Source: Pseudaminobacter soli (ex Li et al. 2025)
GTDB taxonomy: Bacteria > Pseudomonadota > Alphaproteobacteria > Rhizobiales > Rhizobiaceae
Direction: 5' to 3'
Length of the DNA stretch: 64,000 nucleotides
Assembly (NCBI RefSeq): GCF_003012705.1
Contig: NZ_PXYL01000001.1
Span: 310,001 to 374,000 of the forward strand
Shown here: piece after piece, positions 6,869-15,833 of the stretch
Position numbering within the stretch: position 1 is the first letter of the stretch
How the letters are laid out: each line of letters starts with the position of its first letter
The notes under the pieces: model-generated
What the model was told of the DNA's origin: nothing
Seen by the model: only the letters and a program-made list of their open reading frames with translations
Database searches by the model: none
Position numbers and translations under genes: made by a program

Positions 6869-9460
6869 TTGAAGCCTTTGAATCGTCACTCCAGCCTTGC
6901 CCTCCACACCCTGCGGCACATCTTCGCCATGCTCCTCCTGCTGGTTCTCGCCGGCGGGGGCGTGTCTGTCGTTGCTCACGCGCAGGAGGCTACCGCGCCG
7001 ACAGAGTCGACCGCGCCGGCGCCAGCGGACCAGCCGAGCGCACCTGATCAGGCTGTCCCCAAGGCCGCGCCCGTTGCCAGCGTTATGGCCGAGCAGCGCG
7101 AGAAGATCGAAGGTCTCACCAAGCAGGTCGACGACATCTCGAAGAAAATCGACGTCGCCGGCAAGGACGATGCCGGGCTCGTGGCCCTTCGCGCGCAGCT
7201 GGAAGCCGTCGACAAGTCGCTGCTCGACAGCGGCGTGGCATTCCGTCCGCGCCTCGCCGAGATCAATTCGCGCGTTACCCAGCTTGGCAATCCGCCCTCC
7301 GATGGCCAGCCGCCGGAACCCGAAATGGTGGCCAATGAGCGGCATGCGCTGAACACCGAAAAGGCCGAGATCAACGTCTTGCTGGGCAAGGCCGAAGACC
7401 TTTCGGTGCGCGTCAACGGCATGGTCAACAAGATCACCGTGCTGCGCCGCAGCCTGTTCACCAACATGCTGACCAAGCGCTACGAACTCGCCAATGCGTT
7501 CACCGGCGAGGTTGGGCATGCGGTCAATTACGAGATCACTCGCCTCTACAATTCGGTCTCGGCCTGGCTGCGCTTCGTCGTCCAGTTCAAGTTCCGCGCC
7601 GTGCTCGCGGCGACCTTCTTCGCGCTGCTCGTCGCTGCCGTCATGCAGTTCGGCGGGCGGCGGATTTTCGGGCGACTGATAAATCGCGACCCGTCGCTGG
7701 ACGATCCTTCCTATCTCAGCCGTCTGTCGGTGGCCTTCTGGTCGACGCTGTTGCCGACGCTGGCGATGGGCGTTCTACTCTCCGGCACCGTCACGCTCTA
7801 CACCTATTTCAACGTGCTGCGCGGCGATATCGGCGTTCTGCTGAGCGGCTTCTTCGCCGTTCTGTTCGTCAGCTTCTTCGTCAATTGCCTGAGCCGTGCC
7901 GTGCTGTCGCCGGACATGCCGAACTGGCGCCTGATCTCGATCGAGTCGCGTGCCGCGTGGCTGCTGGTGTGGCTGATGACGACCACCGCCTTCGTGGTCG
8001 GCCTCGACTCCTTCATGGGCGTGGTCAGCGACACGTTGAGCTCGCCGCTTTCGGTCACCATCGTGAAGAGCCTTGTAGCCGCGCTCGTCGTGGGTGTTCT
8101 GTTGGTGCTGATCGGCTCCGTCAGGCCGTTCCTGGACGAGAAAGGGGCGCCGCGCCGCTGGCCCACGACGTTGCGCTACACCCTCTATCTGATCGGCTTT
8201 GCCACCATCGTTTCGGCGCTGCTCGGCTATGTCAGCTTTGCGCAGTTCGTCTCGCAGCAGATCGTCATTACCGGCGCGCTGCTGGCGACGGCCTATATCG
8301 GCTTCCTGGCAGCGAGCGCGATTTCGGAAGAGGGCGCGTTTGCCGACACCTCGGTCGGCCGCTGGCTGAAGAACCGCCACAACCTCGAAGACACCACGCT
8401 CGACCAGCTCGGCCTCGTCGCCAATGTGCTGATCCACATCCTGATCGTCATCGTCTTCTTGCCCTTCATCTTGTTCCAGTGGGGCTTCCAGCCGGGCGAC
8501 ATCCTGGTCTGGCTCAACAAGCTGGCGACCGGCTTCAAGATCGGCTCGTTCTCCTTCTCGCCGCTGGCGATCGTCACCGGCGTCGTCGTCTTCGTGCTGG
8601 GCTATTTCATCACCCGCTGGTTCCAGGGCTGGCTCGACGGGTCGGTGATGGCGCGCGGCAAGGTCGATGCGGGCGTGCGCAATTCGATCCGCACCGTCAT
8701 TGGCTATGCGGGCGTCGCGCTGGCGGGGCTGATCGGCATCTCGTCTGCGGGCATCGACCTCTCCAATCTTGCACTGGTTGCCGGCGGTCTCTCGCTCGGT
8801 ATCGGTTTCGGCCTGCAGAACGTGGTGTCGAATTTCGTTTCCGGCCTGATCCTCTTGGCCGAGCGCCCGTTCAAGGCGGGCGACTGGATCGTGGCGGGAC
8901 AGGTTTCCGGCACGGTGAAGAAGATCAGCGTGCGCGCTACCGAGATCGAAACTTTCCAGCGCCAGACCGTGATCCTGCCGAACTCCGAGCTGATCAACGG
9001 CGCGGTCGGCAACTGGACGCACCGCAACAAGCTCGGCCGCATCGAGATACCGGTCGGCGTTGCCCATGGTTCCGACGTCAAGCGCGTGCATGAGGTCCTG
9101 CTCGACATTGCCCGCAGCCATCCGATGGTCCTGAAGAACCCGGAACCCTTCGTGCTCTTTGCCGCCTTCGGCGAATCCGCACTGAATTTCGAAGTCAGGG
9201 TGTTCCTGGCCGACATCGGCAACGGCTCGATCGTGCAGAACGACATCCGCTTTGCCATCGTCGAGGCCTTCGAGAAGGAGCACATCCAGATCCCGTCGCC
9301 CCGGCGCGATGTCGTCGTGAAGACGTCGACTTCGTCGAATGGCTGGTCGATCGACGACGAAAAGGCGGAAGCGGAATATCTGGAGATATTGACTGCCAGG
9401 GCCAAGGCGGCCGAGCAGCCGGCGCCGCGTCGCCGACGCAAGAAGCCCGACCCGGCGTGA
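6869..9460 (+). CDS. Large MscS-family mechanosensitive channel (DUF3772 type)
   Basis: An 863-residue inner-membrane protein. It has a hydrophobic N-terminal segment (about 18-38, a signal peptide ending in AHAQ), then a periplasmic Ala/Glu-rich and coiled region up to about 230 that matches DUF3772, then about ten membrane segments. The C-terminal pore and beta domain of MscS follow: 'LALVAGGLSLGIGFGLQNVVSNFVSG' in outline near 625-650. The Gly/Ala-rich pore helix and the 'QRQTVILPNSELING' segment are diagnostic. Such channels release solutes on hypo-osmotic shock, which fits a neighbourhood rich in osmolyte catabolism. The start used is TTG at 6869; the site is weak, so the start is uncertain. 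The C-terminus is basic (PRRRRKKPDPA). Confidence 0.9.
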   Translation: MKPLNRHSSLALHTLRHIFAMLLLLVLAGGGVSVVAHAQEATAPTESTAPAPADQPSAPDQAVPKAAPVASVMAEQREKIEGLTKQVDDISKKIDVAGKDDAGLVALRAQLEAVDKSLLDSGVAFRPRLAEINSRVTQLGNPPSDGQPPEPEMVANERHALNTEKAEINVLLGKAEDLSVRVNGMVNKITVLRRSLFTNMLTKRYELANAFTGEVGHAVNYEITRLYNSVSAWLRFVVQFKFRAVLAATFFALLVAAVMQFGGRRIFGRLINRDPSLDDPSYLSRLSVAFWSTLLPTLAMGVLLSGTVTLYTYFNVLRGDIGVLLSGFFAVLFVSFFVNCLSRAVLSPDMPNWRLISIESRAAWLLVWLMTTTAFVVGLDSFMGVVSDTLSSPLSVTIVKSLVAALVVGVLLVLIGSVRPFLDEKGAPRRWPTTLRYTLYLIGFATIVSALLGYVSFAQFVSQQIVITGALLATAYIGFLAASAISEEGAFADTSVGRWLKNRHNLEDTTLDQLGLVANVLIHILIVIVFLPFILFQWGFQPGDILVWLNKLATGFKIGSFSFSPLAIVTGVVVFVLGYFITRWFQGWLDGSVMARGKVDAGVRNSIRTVIGYAGVALAGLIGISSAGIDLSNLALVAGGLSLGIGFGLQNVVSNFVSGLILLAERPFKAGDWIVAGQVSGTVKKISVRATEIETFQRQTVILPNSELINGAVGNWTHRNKLGRIEIPVGVAHGSDVKRVHEVLLDIARSHPMVLKNPEPFVLFAAFGESALNFEVRVFLADIGNGSIVQNDIRFAIVEAFEKEHIQIPSPRRDVVVKTSTSSNGWSIDDEKAEAEYLEILTARAKAAEQPAPRRRRKKPDPA

Positions 9461-9582
9461 CCGAATTGTGGCCCGAACGTGTCATTCAGTTGCCGTTCAG
9501 GTTGGAATACCTATAAAGTCACTGCAAGGGTGAAAACAACTTGCGAAACGCAACAGGGGCGGTGGTGACACCGGTAATTGCA

Positions 9583-9846
9583 ATGAAGACACTCATTCTA
9601 GCAGCCACGGCTTGTCTCGGCGCAGCCGGCGCGGCCTTCGCTGCGAGTGCCGTCAACAAGGATCCGCAGCCCCGCACGCTCATCGTGACCGAAGGCGGCA
9701 GCAAGTCGGAGCTGGCGATCGGCCCCGGCGAAACGGTGGAATTCTGCTCGAGCGGCTGTTTCGTCACCCTGCCCAATGGTGACCGCGAGGCGCTGACCGG
9801 CAACGAGGCCATCGAGATTTCCGGCGGCGCTGCCCGCTTCCGGTAA
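9583..9846 (+). CDS. Small secreted hypothetical protein
   Basis: An 87-residue protein starting MKTLILAATACLGAAGAAFA, a clear Sec signal peptide with AXA cleavage near residue 20. The mature part is about 65 residues with two cysteines close together ('EFCSSGCFVTLPNG'), which probably form a disulfide. A TTG-initiated extension to 9541 would put extra residues before the signal peptide and is rejected. A terminator hairpin follows at 9872. I do not recognise a characterised family; similar short secreted proteins are common in rhizobia. Function unknown. Confidence 0.7.
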   Translation: MKTLILAATACLGAAGAAFAASAVNKDPQPRTLIVTEGGSKSELAIGPGETVEFCSSGCFVTLPNGDREALTGNEAIEISGGAARFR

Positions 9847-9871
9847 CCGAAAGGCACCAAGACAGTTTCGA

Positions 9872-9896
9872 GGCCGGGCAAGTTGTCCGGCCTTTT
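9872..9896 (+). terminator. Rho-independent terminator
   Basis: Arms GGCCGG (9872-9877) and CCGGCC (9887-9892) with a nine-base loop are followed by TTTT. It lies 25 bases after the stop of the small secreted protein. Confidence 0.6.
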
Positions 9897-10137
9897 GTGG
9901 TTTCCTACGGCCGGCATGGCACCGCTGCCGGCGCGATGCGGAAACCTGACCTCGACACAGCTTCACGGGCCTGAACCAGGCCTGCTTCGGTGTCATTCCC
10001 CATGGCGTATGCGCGATTTCCGACGAGCCTTCTTGTGGCTGGTCGCTCGGCTTTTTTGTAATGTCGCAAACAGGCTGCAATCCGGGGGCCGCATAGCCCT
10101 ATAGTCCGCCCGCAGTACCACTTTGGAGTCGCGGTCA

Positions 10138-12699
10138 ATGGCAGGGTTTCCGGAAAAAGCGAAGGTCGTCATCATCGGTCTGGGCGGCATTGTCGGCGCG
10201 TCCGTCGCGCACCACCTGGTCGAGCGCGGCTGGGACGACATCGTCGGCATCGACAAGTCCGGCATCCCGACCGACATCGGCTCGACGGCGCATGCCTCGG
10301 ACTTCTGCTACATGACCAGCCACGACTTCCTGTCGTGCTGGACGTCGCTCTACTCCATCGATTTCTACGAGAAGATGGGCCACTACGCTCGCATCGGCGG
10401 GCTCGAAGTGGCGCGCACCGGCCATGACACTTGGATGGAGGAGATCAAGCGCAAGGTCTCGTCGGGCAGGGCGTTCGGCACCCGCGCTCATCTCGTCACG
10501 CCCGAGGAGATCAAGGAAAAGTTCCCGCTGATCGAGCAGGACAAGGTCATGGGCGGCATGTTCGACCCCGACGCCGGCCTTGTCATTCCGCGCTCGCAGA
10601 CGGTCGCCGGCAAGCTGGTCGATGCGGCTGAAAAGTCCAGCAAGCTGCAGGCCTTCGCCAACACGCCCGCCCAATCGCTGATCGTCGAGAACGGCCGCAT
10701 CAAGGGCGTCGTCACCCATCGCGGTACGATCGTGGCCGATCATGTCGTCGTCTGCACCGGCCTGTGGGGCCGTCTGATCGCCGAAATGGTCGGCGAAGAC
10801 CTGCCGGTGATGCCGGTCGATCACCCGCTGACCTTCTTCGGCCCGTATAACGAGTTCGAGGGCACCGGCAAGGAAATCGGCTTCCCTCTGCTGCGCGACC
10901 AGGGCAACTCGGCCTATATGCGCGACACCGGCGACCCGAAGACCACCGAGGGCGGCCAGATCGAGTGGGGCTATTACGAGACCGACAATCCGCGCCTTTG
11001 CCATCCGCGCGACCTGCTCGAGAAGGATCAGGCGCGTCTGTCGCCCTCGCAGCGCGACCTCGACATGGAGCAGATCATCGAGCCCCTGGAGCGCGCGATC
11101 GAACTGACGCCGATCCTGGGTGAACTCGGATACAATGAAAGCCACTCCTTCAACGGCCTGCTGCAAGTCTCCGCCGGCGGCGGCGCATCCTGCGGCGAGA
11201 GCCAGAAGGTGCGGGGGCTGTGGTACTGCGTCGGCATCTGGGTCAAGGACGGCCCCGGTTACGGCAAGCTGATCGCCGACTGGATGACCGACGGTCGTAC
11301 CGAAATCGATCACAATAGCATCGACTATGCGCGCTTCTATCAGCACCAACTGAAGGAAGACTTCATCGAAGGCCGCACCCGCGAGGCCGCGCAGAAGATC
11401 TACTACCCGGCCGTGCATCCGCGCGAGCCCTATGCGACCGGCCGCAACATCAAGCGCTCGCCCTTCTATGAGCGCGAGGTCGAGCTTGGCGGCTATTTCA
11501 TGGAGCTCGGCGGTTGGGAGCGCGCGCACGGCTACGCCGCCAACGAGCATCTGCTCGAAAAGTACGGCAACCGGGTGCCCGTGCGCGAGAACGAATGGGA
11601 CAGCCGCCATTTCTGGCGCGTCTCCAATGCCGAGCATCTCGCCATGAGCGAGGACTGCGGCATCGTGAACCTGTCGCACTTCTATATGTTCGATGTCGAA
11701 GGACCGGACCATGTCGAGCTGATGGAATGGCTCTGCGCGGCCAAGATCGGCGGTGACGCCAATATCGGTAAGGGCATCTACACCCACTTCCTCGACGACG
11801 AAGGCAATGTCCGCGCCGACCTCACCGTCATTCGCATGGCGGACCGCTGCCGCGTGATCGACGGTGCCGACGCCGGCCCGCGCGACTTCCACTACGTGAA
11901 GCGCGTTGCGGAGGACAAAGGTTTCGACGTCACCATCACCGACGTTTCGGAAAAGTATGTCACCATCGGCATCTGGGGACCCAACGCGCGCGCGACGCTC
12001 AAGAAGGTCGTTGCCGATCCGGGTGGGCTCGATCCGGAGAACTTCTCCTTCGCCGCGATCAAACCGATCGAAATCGCCGGCAAGACGGTCACCGCGTTCC
12101 GCATTTCCTATGTCGGCGAGCAGGGCTGGGAACTGCACATGCGCTACGAAGACGGCCTCGCCGTCTGGGACGCGCTGCGCTCCACCGGCGTCATGGCTTT
12201 CGGCGTCGAGACCTACGCCAATTCGCGCCGCATGGAAAAGAGCCTGCGTCTCCAGAACGCCGACCTCCTCACGCAGTACAACCTGATCGAAGCCGATCTT
12301 GCGCGCCCGAAGGTCAAGGAGGCGGATTTCCGCGGCAAGGCCAAGCACCTGGAGTACAAGGCGCGCGCCAACCAGCCGGCCATGCTCTGCACGCTCGTGC
12401 TGACCGACACCAAGGACGCCAAGGGTGTCGCCCGTTATCCGGTGGGCTCCATGCCGGTGGTCGATCCCGCAACCGGCGAGGTGCTGGTGGACGAACTTGG
12501 TCGCCGTTCCTACACGACCTCCGTCGCCTTCGGGCCGACCCTCGGCAAGAACATCGCGCTCGCCTATCTCCCATGGGCCTATGCTCAGGAAGGTCGCAAG
12601 CTGAATGTCGAGTACTTCACGGAGACCTTCCCTGCAGAGGTCGTCGGCGTCGGCTACAAGCCGCTTTACGACCCGGAGAACCTGAAGCCGCGCAACTGA
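10138..12699 (+). CDS. FAD-dependent oxidoreductase / GcvT fusion (dimethylglycine or sarcosine dehydrogenase type)
   Basis: An 853-residue cytosolic enzyme. The N-terminal DAO-type FAD domain (1-430) opens with 'VVIIGLGGIVGASVAHHL'. It also has 'STAHASDF', where the His corresponds to the covalent FAD attachment site of the dimethylglycine/sarcosine dehydrogenase group. Residues about 440-853 are a GcvT-type THF-binding domain ('FGPTLGKNIALAYLP' near the end). Members oxidatively demethylate N-methyl glycines and pass the carbon to THF. The start at 10138 has GGAG at 10124; a TTG extension to 10123 would remove that site. It is monocistronic, with a good terminator at 12731. It is a paralogue of the enzyme at 38615-41185, and the true substrate (dimethylglycine, sarcosine, or another methylamine) cannot be decided from sequence. 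Confidence 0.88.
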   Translation: MAGFPEKAKVVIIGLGGIVGASVAHHLVERGWDDIVGIDKSGIPTDIGSTAHASDFCYMTSHDFLSCWTSLYSIDFYEKMGHYARIGGLEVARTGHDTWMEEIKRKVSSGRAFGTRAHLVTPEEIKEKFPLIEQDKVMGGMFDPDAGLVIPRSQTVAGKLVDAAEKSSKLQAFANTPAQSLIVENGRIKGVVTHRGTIVADHVVVCTGLWGRLIAEMVGEDLPVMPVDHPLTFFGPYNEFEGTGKEIGFPLLRDQGNSAYMRDTGDPKTTEGGQIEWGYYETDNPRLCHPRDLLEKDQARLSPSQRDLDMEQIIEPLERAIELTPILGELGYNESHSFNGLLQVSAGGGASCGESQKVRGLWYCVGIWVKDGPGYGKLIADWMTDGRTEIDHNSIDYARFYQHQLKEDFIEGRTREAAQKIYYPAVHPREPYATGRNIKRSPFYEREVELGGYFMELGGWERAHGYAANEHLLEKYGNRVPVRENEWDSRHFWRVSNAEHLAMSEDCGIVNLSHFYMFDVEGPDHVELMEWLCAAKIGGDANIGKGIYTHFLDDEGNVRADLTVIRMADRCRVIDGADAGPRDFHYVKRVAEDKGFDVTITDVSEKYVTIGIWGPNARATLKKVVADPGGLDPENFSFAAIKPIEIAGKTVTAFRISYVGEQGWELHMRYEDGLAVWDALRSTGVMAFGVETYANSRRMEKSLRLQNADLLTQYNLIEADLARPKVKEADFRGKAKHLEYKARANQPAMLCTLVLTDTKDAKGVARYPVGSMPVVDPATGEVLVDELGRRSYTTSVAFGPTLGKNIALAYLPWAYAQEGRKLNVEYFTETFPAEVVGVGYKPLYDPENLKPRN

Positions 12700-12730
12700 T
12701 CGTGCTCATGATGCAATGTTTCAAAGTAAA

Positions 12731-12760
12731 GGCCCGGATTTTCCGGGCCTTTCTTTTTGT
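12731..12760 (+). terminator. Rho-independent terminator
   Basis: A perfect 10-base stem, AAGGCCCGGA (12731-12740) with TCCGGGCCTT (12744-12753) and a three-base loop, is followed by a T-rich tract. It ends the FAD/GcvT gene. Confidence 0.9.
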
Positions 12761-12784
12761 CGATAGCTTGGCTAGCCTCGATCT

Positions 12785-13681
12785 ATGTCTCGACTCGCTC
12801 GTGCCAGGCATGTCCTTTCAGGCGTCGTTGCTGCGGCGCTGAGCCTTTTCTTTGTCTTTCAAAGTCATGCCGCCGAAGCGGTCGATGTCGAGCTGGTGCT
12901 GGCGGTCGACGTGTCGCTTTCGATGTCTCCGGCCGAACTCCAGAAACAGCGGCTGGGCTACGCTGCGGCGTTCACCGGGGATCGCGTCATCGAGGCGATC
13001 GCCGCCGGCAAGCATCGCCGGATCGCGGTCACCTATTTCGAGTGGTCTGGGGCGACGATGCAGCGTGTCGTCGTGCCCTGGATGGTGGTTTCCTCGCGCG
13101 CCGACGCCCAACACTTTGCCAGCCAACTAGCGGCAATCCCGCCCGCGGGCGGGGAGCGGACGTCGATCTCCGGAGCGCTGGAATACGCCTCCGGCCTGTT
13201 CCGCAAGAGCCCCTATCGTGCGCCACGGAAGATCATCGATATTTCCGGCGACGGGCCAAACGATCATGGCGCGCCCGTGAACCGCGCGCGTGATGCGGCC
13301 GTGCGCCGGGGCATCGTCATCAATGGCCTGCCCATGATGATACGCGGCCGCTCCATCAATCATCGCTACGAGATGGCGGATCTCGACCAGTACTATGCCG
13401 GCTGCGTCATCGGCGGGACGGGATCTTTTATGATGCCAGTCAACAGCTGGTCGCAGTTTCCTGCGGTTCTGCAACGCAAGCTCGTGCTCGAACTCAGAGA
13501 GCGGACATCGGGAGTGTGGCGTGCGGAGGCGAACGGCGAGGGGCTGCCGGTGGTGCCTGTCGCGGCTGCGGTGCGGGCTCCCGTTGACTGCATGATCGGC
13601 GAAAGGCTTTGGCTCGAACGACCGTGGAAACCCTGGGATCACTTGCACGTCTGGAACCCCTGGGTGTGGGGGCCTCACTGA
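12785..13681 (+). CDS. DUF1194 domain-containing secreted protein
   Basis: A 298-residue protein with a Sec signal peptide (about 1-29, ending SHAAEA). The mature part is a von Willebrand factor A-like domain: 'VLAVDVSLSMS' supplies the D-x-S-x-S metal site, and 'IIDISGDGPNDHG' supplies a later strand and acidic residue. This is the DUF1194 family, of unknown function, common in Hyphomicrobiales. It is periplasmic by prediction. It begins 25 bases after the terminator of the upstream gene and is probably expressed alone. Confidence 0.85.
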   Translation: MSRLARARHVLSGVVAAALSLFFVFQSHAAEAVDVELVLAVDVSLSMSPAELQKQRLGYAAAFTGDRVIEAIAAGKHRRIAVTYFEWSGATMQRVVVPWMVVSSRADAQHFASQLAAIPPAGGERTSISGALEYASGLFRKSPYRAPRKIIDISGDGPNDHGAPVNRARDAAVRRGIVINGLPMMIRGRSINHRYEMADLDQYYAGCVIGGTGSFMMPVNSWSQFPAVLQRKLVLELRERTSGVWRAEANGEGLPVVPVAAAVRAPVDCMIGERLWLERPWKPWDHLHVWNPWVWGPH

Positions 13682-13742
13682 AACCGCGTTTGCTGCCTCG
13701 GGCGATGTGCCGAGGCAGAATGTTGCGGCGAGATCTGCCCTT

Positions 13743-14783
13743 TCAGGCGGCGATCAGCTGCTTTCGGTCGACGCGTTCCTGCTGCGGTGAGCGGGCATAG
13801 AGCTCACGGTAGCATTTGGAGAAGTGCGAGGCCGAGACGAAGCCGCAGGCCACCGCCACTTCCACCACCGGCATGGACGACTGGATCAGCAGATGCCGGG
13901 CGCGGTCGAGCCGGATTTCGAGATAATAGCGCGCCGGCGAGCGGCCCATCTCGGTACGGAAGAGGCGCTCGATCTGGCGGCGCGACAGGCCGACATGGTC
14001 GGCGATCTCGATCAGCGACAGCGGCTCGGAAAGGTTCGCTTCCATCAATTCGATGATGGTGAGCACCTTCGAATTCTGCACGCCGAGACGCGCGCGAAGC
14101 GGCAGCCGCTGGCGGTCGGTGGGGCTGCGTACGCGGTCTGTCAGCACCTGCTCGCAGATGCGGTTGACGAGATTGTCGTCAAAGTCCTCGCCGATTAGCT
14201 TGAGCATCATGTCGAGTGCTGCGGTGCCGCCGGCGCAGGTATAGATGTTCTGGTCGACCTCGAAGAGGTCGGCAAACACATTGGCCTTGGGGAAAGCTTC
14301 CTGGAAGCCAGGCAGGTTCTCCCAATGGATGGCGCAGCGCTTGTTAGACAAGAGCCCGGCGGAAGCCAGCACATAGGCGCCGGTGCACAGGCCGCCGATG
14401 GCGACGCCGCGATTGTATTCCTCGCGCAGCCAGGCGAAGACCGACTTGTTGTGGTATTTTTCGACATTCATGCCGGTGCAGACAACGGCCATCGAGGGGC
14501 GGTCGGGGCCGGCCATCTTCCTGCGCTCGTCCTCGAGCGACGTATTGACCGCGCATTCGACGCCGTTTGAAGCAGGCACCGGCTTGCCATCCAGGCTAGC
14601 CAGCCGCCAGCGATAGGCTTCATAGCCCAACATGCGGTTAGCGATGCGCAACGGATCAAGCGCCGTTGCGAAGGCGACCATGGTGAAATCGGGAACCAGG
14701 AAGAAGACAATCGATCTCTTGATCGGATGTTTTACGACGTTCAAGGAGGCCTCACGCAAACCCAAAATAACGCGAACAAGCAT
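13743..14783 (-). CDS. GlxA-family (DJ-1/PfpI + AraC) transcriptional regulator, GbdR-like
   Basis: A 346-residue regulator with an N-terminal class I glutamine amidotransferase-like domain (about 22-210) without enzymatic function. The 'GLCTGAYVLASAGLL' nucleophile-elbow segment is present. The C-terminal AraC domain (about 235-335) has 'LSLIEIADHVGLSRRQIERLFRTEMG' and 'ACGFVSASHFSKCYRELY' in outline, giving two helix-turn-helix motifs. This architecture is that of GbdR, the glycine-betaine/dimethylglycine regulator of Pseudomonas, and CdhR (carnitine). Given the sox operon and FAD/GcvT genes nearby, sensing of a betaine breakdown product is plausible, but this is inference. It stands alone on its strand, with about 220 bases of upstream sequence before the next small gene. 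Confidence 0.88.
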   Translation of the reverse strand: MLVRVILGLREASLNVVKHPIKRSIVFFLVPDFTMVAFATALDPLRIANRMLGYEAYRWRLASLDGKPVPASNGVECAVNTSLEDERRKMAGPDRPSMAVVCTGMNVEKYHNKSVFAWLREEYNRGVAIGGLCTGAYVLASAGLLSNKRCAIHWENLPGFQEAFPKANVFADLFEVDQNIYTCAGGTAALDMMLKLIGEDFDDNLVNRICEQVLTDRVRSPTDRQRLPLRARLGVQNSKVLTIIELMEANLSEPLSLIEIADHVGLSRRQIERLFRTEMGRSPARYYLEIRLDRARHLLIQSSMPVVEVAVACGFVSASHFSKCYRELYARSPQQERVDRKQLIAA

Positions 14784-15004
14784 GTCGCGATCAGAAAAGC
14801 GTCATCAGGAAAAACTTTTCCTGTCAATGGGGTGGAATGATGGCCAAAAGCTAAATCTGCGACATGCCTCGAAGGTGGCGAGTGCGTACTTGTACGTTTG
14901 TGAAAGCGGCGGAATGCGCAACGCAAAACCGCGCGGCCCGGTGGAGCTCGCGCGGCGTCAACGTTCAGCCCGAGTGAGATCGGGCAGGGTACAATCTGCG
15001 GTTT

Positions 15005-15148
15005 TTAGCGGACGAGAAAGCCGAGGCGGGCGCCGGCGATCGCGCCGGACTGGCCGGGCATCGTCTGGTTCAGGCGCTGGCGCTCAAGTGCAGTCGTCAG
15101 GTTGATCTCGCGGCGCTTGCCGGCGAAAAGCCGGGAAAAGAACTTCAT
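15005..15148 (-). CDS. Small hypothetical protein (47 aa)
   Basis: A short frame encodes MKFFSRLFAGKRREINLTTA and then a Gln/Arg-rich middle and a Gly/Ala-rich end. It has a GGAG site seven bases before the ATG at 15148, and the basic, amphipathic N-terminus looks like a real small protein. No homologous family is recognised. It lies between the GlxA regulator and another small gene on the same strand. Confidence is moderate because the evidence is only the ribosome-binding site, the plausible composition and the lack of a better frame. Confidence 0.5.
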   Translation of the reverse strand: MKFFSRLFAGKRREINLTTALERQRLNQTMPGQSGAIAGARLGFLVR

Positions 15149-15497
15149 GACACATCTCCATGCAGTCAGATTACACGGGGTGCCTTCGCTCGATGGGTTG
15201 GGGCAACTCGTTAGATGGTGCTGGTATAGATGCTTTGTGGCGTAAGTTAAGCAGGGAAAGCGAAGTACTTGGATCGGAATGCGACATGGTCGACGACGTA
15301 TTTGCGACGAAATCAGCAGAAAGCCTATTTATTTCAATGTTTTGATCTTCGATCTGTCTGCCATGTGCCTGGCTCATATGTGTCCTGCGCGCGACGCATG
15401 GCTGAACCGCTTTACTTGCGGCCCGTTGCAAACCCAAGAAAAAGTCCGCCGGACATCTGCGCGGAAGTCCGGCGGACATGGTCTTGGGAGTGCATTT
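15149..15497. other. Intergenic stretch between two small genes
   Basis: About 350 bases with visibly lower GC than the rest. It holds the terminator of the 53-residue gene at its right end (15436-15477) and presumably the promoter of the 47-residue gene. I find no convincing coding frame or RNA gene in it. Confidence 0.5.
15436..15477 (-). terminator. Rho-independent terminator of the 53-aa gene
   Basis: A perfect 11-base stem, GTCCGCCGGAC (15444-15454) with GTCCGGCGGAC (15467-15477), is followed on the minus strand by TTTTTCTT. It sits 20 bases after the stop at 15498, which supports that small gene being real. Confidence 0.85.
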
Positions 15498-15659
15498 TTA
15501 CTTCATCTCCGCCTGCGGACGTGAATCCTGGATGGCGGGCCAGCCGATATCCTTCTGGATCTCGACGGGCAGGGCGCGCACGGAGCGCTCGGTCAGGTAG
15601 CGATTGCGAGCCCTGGAATACTGGGCGGCCATGCGGCCGATCCTCTCAAGGATAAACAT
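15498..15659 (-). CDS. Small basic protein, DUF1127-like (53 aa)
   Basis: A 53-residue frame with an AAAGGAGAACGCC leader before the ATG at 15659 and a strong terminator just after the stop. The protein has the pattern 'RARNRYLTERSVRALP' then 'IQKDIGWP'. The Arg-rich helix and 'xxDIG' ending recall the DUF1127/YjiS small proteins that are abundant in rhizobia and often regulate RNA or respond to stress. The family assignment is tentative. Upstream it is divergent from the LysR gene, with 174 AT-rich bases between them. Confidence 0.65.
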   Translation of the reverse strand: MFILERIGRMAAQYSRARNRYLTERSVRALPVEIQKDIGWPAIQDSRPQAEMK

Positions 15660-15833
15660 GGCGTTCTCCTTTCGGTTGTAGCGGCAAAACCGCCTCGTCC
15701 CGGCATTGGATGAGCCGGTGTCAGTAGTTCTCCGTCACTTTCTCTTGACGATGTTGACTATCTGCCTGTTCTCATGTTCAATCAATCGAAATGAAATGAT
15801 TTGTTAGATCAGAAAAATTGAAAGGCTGTAGCC

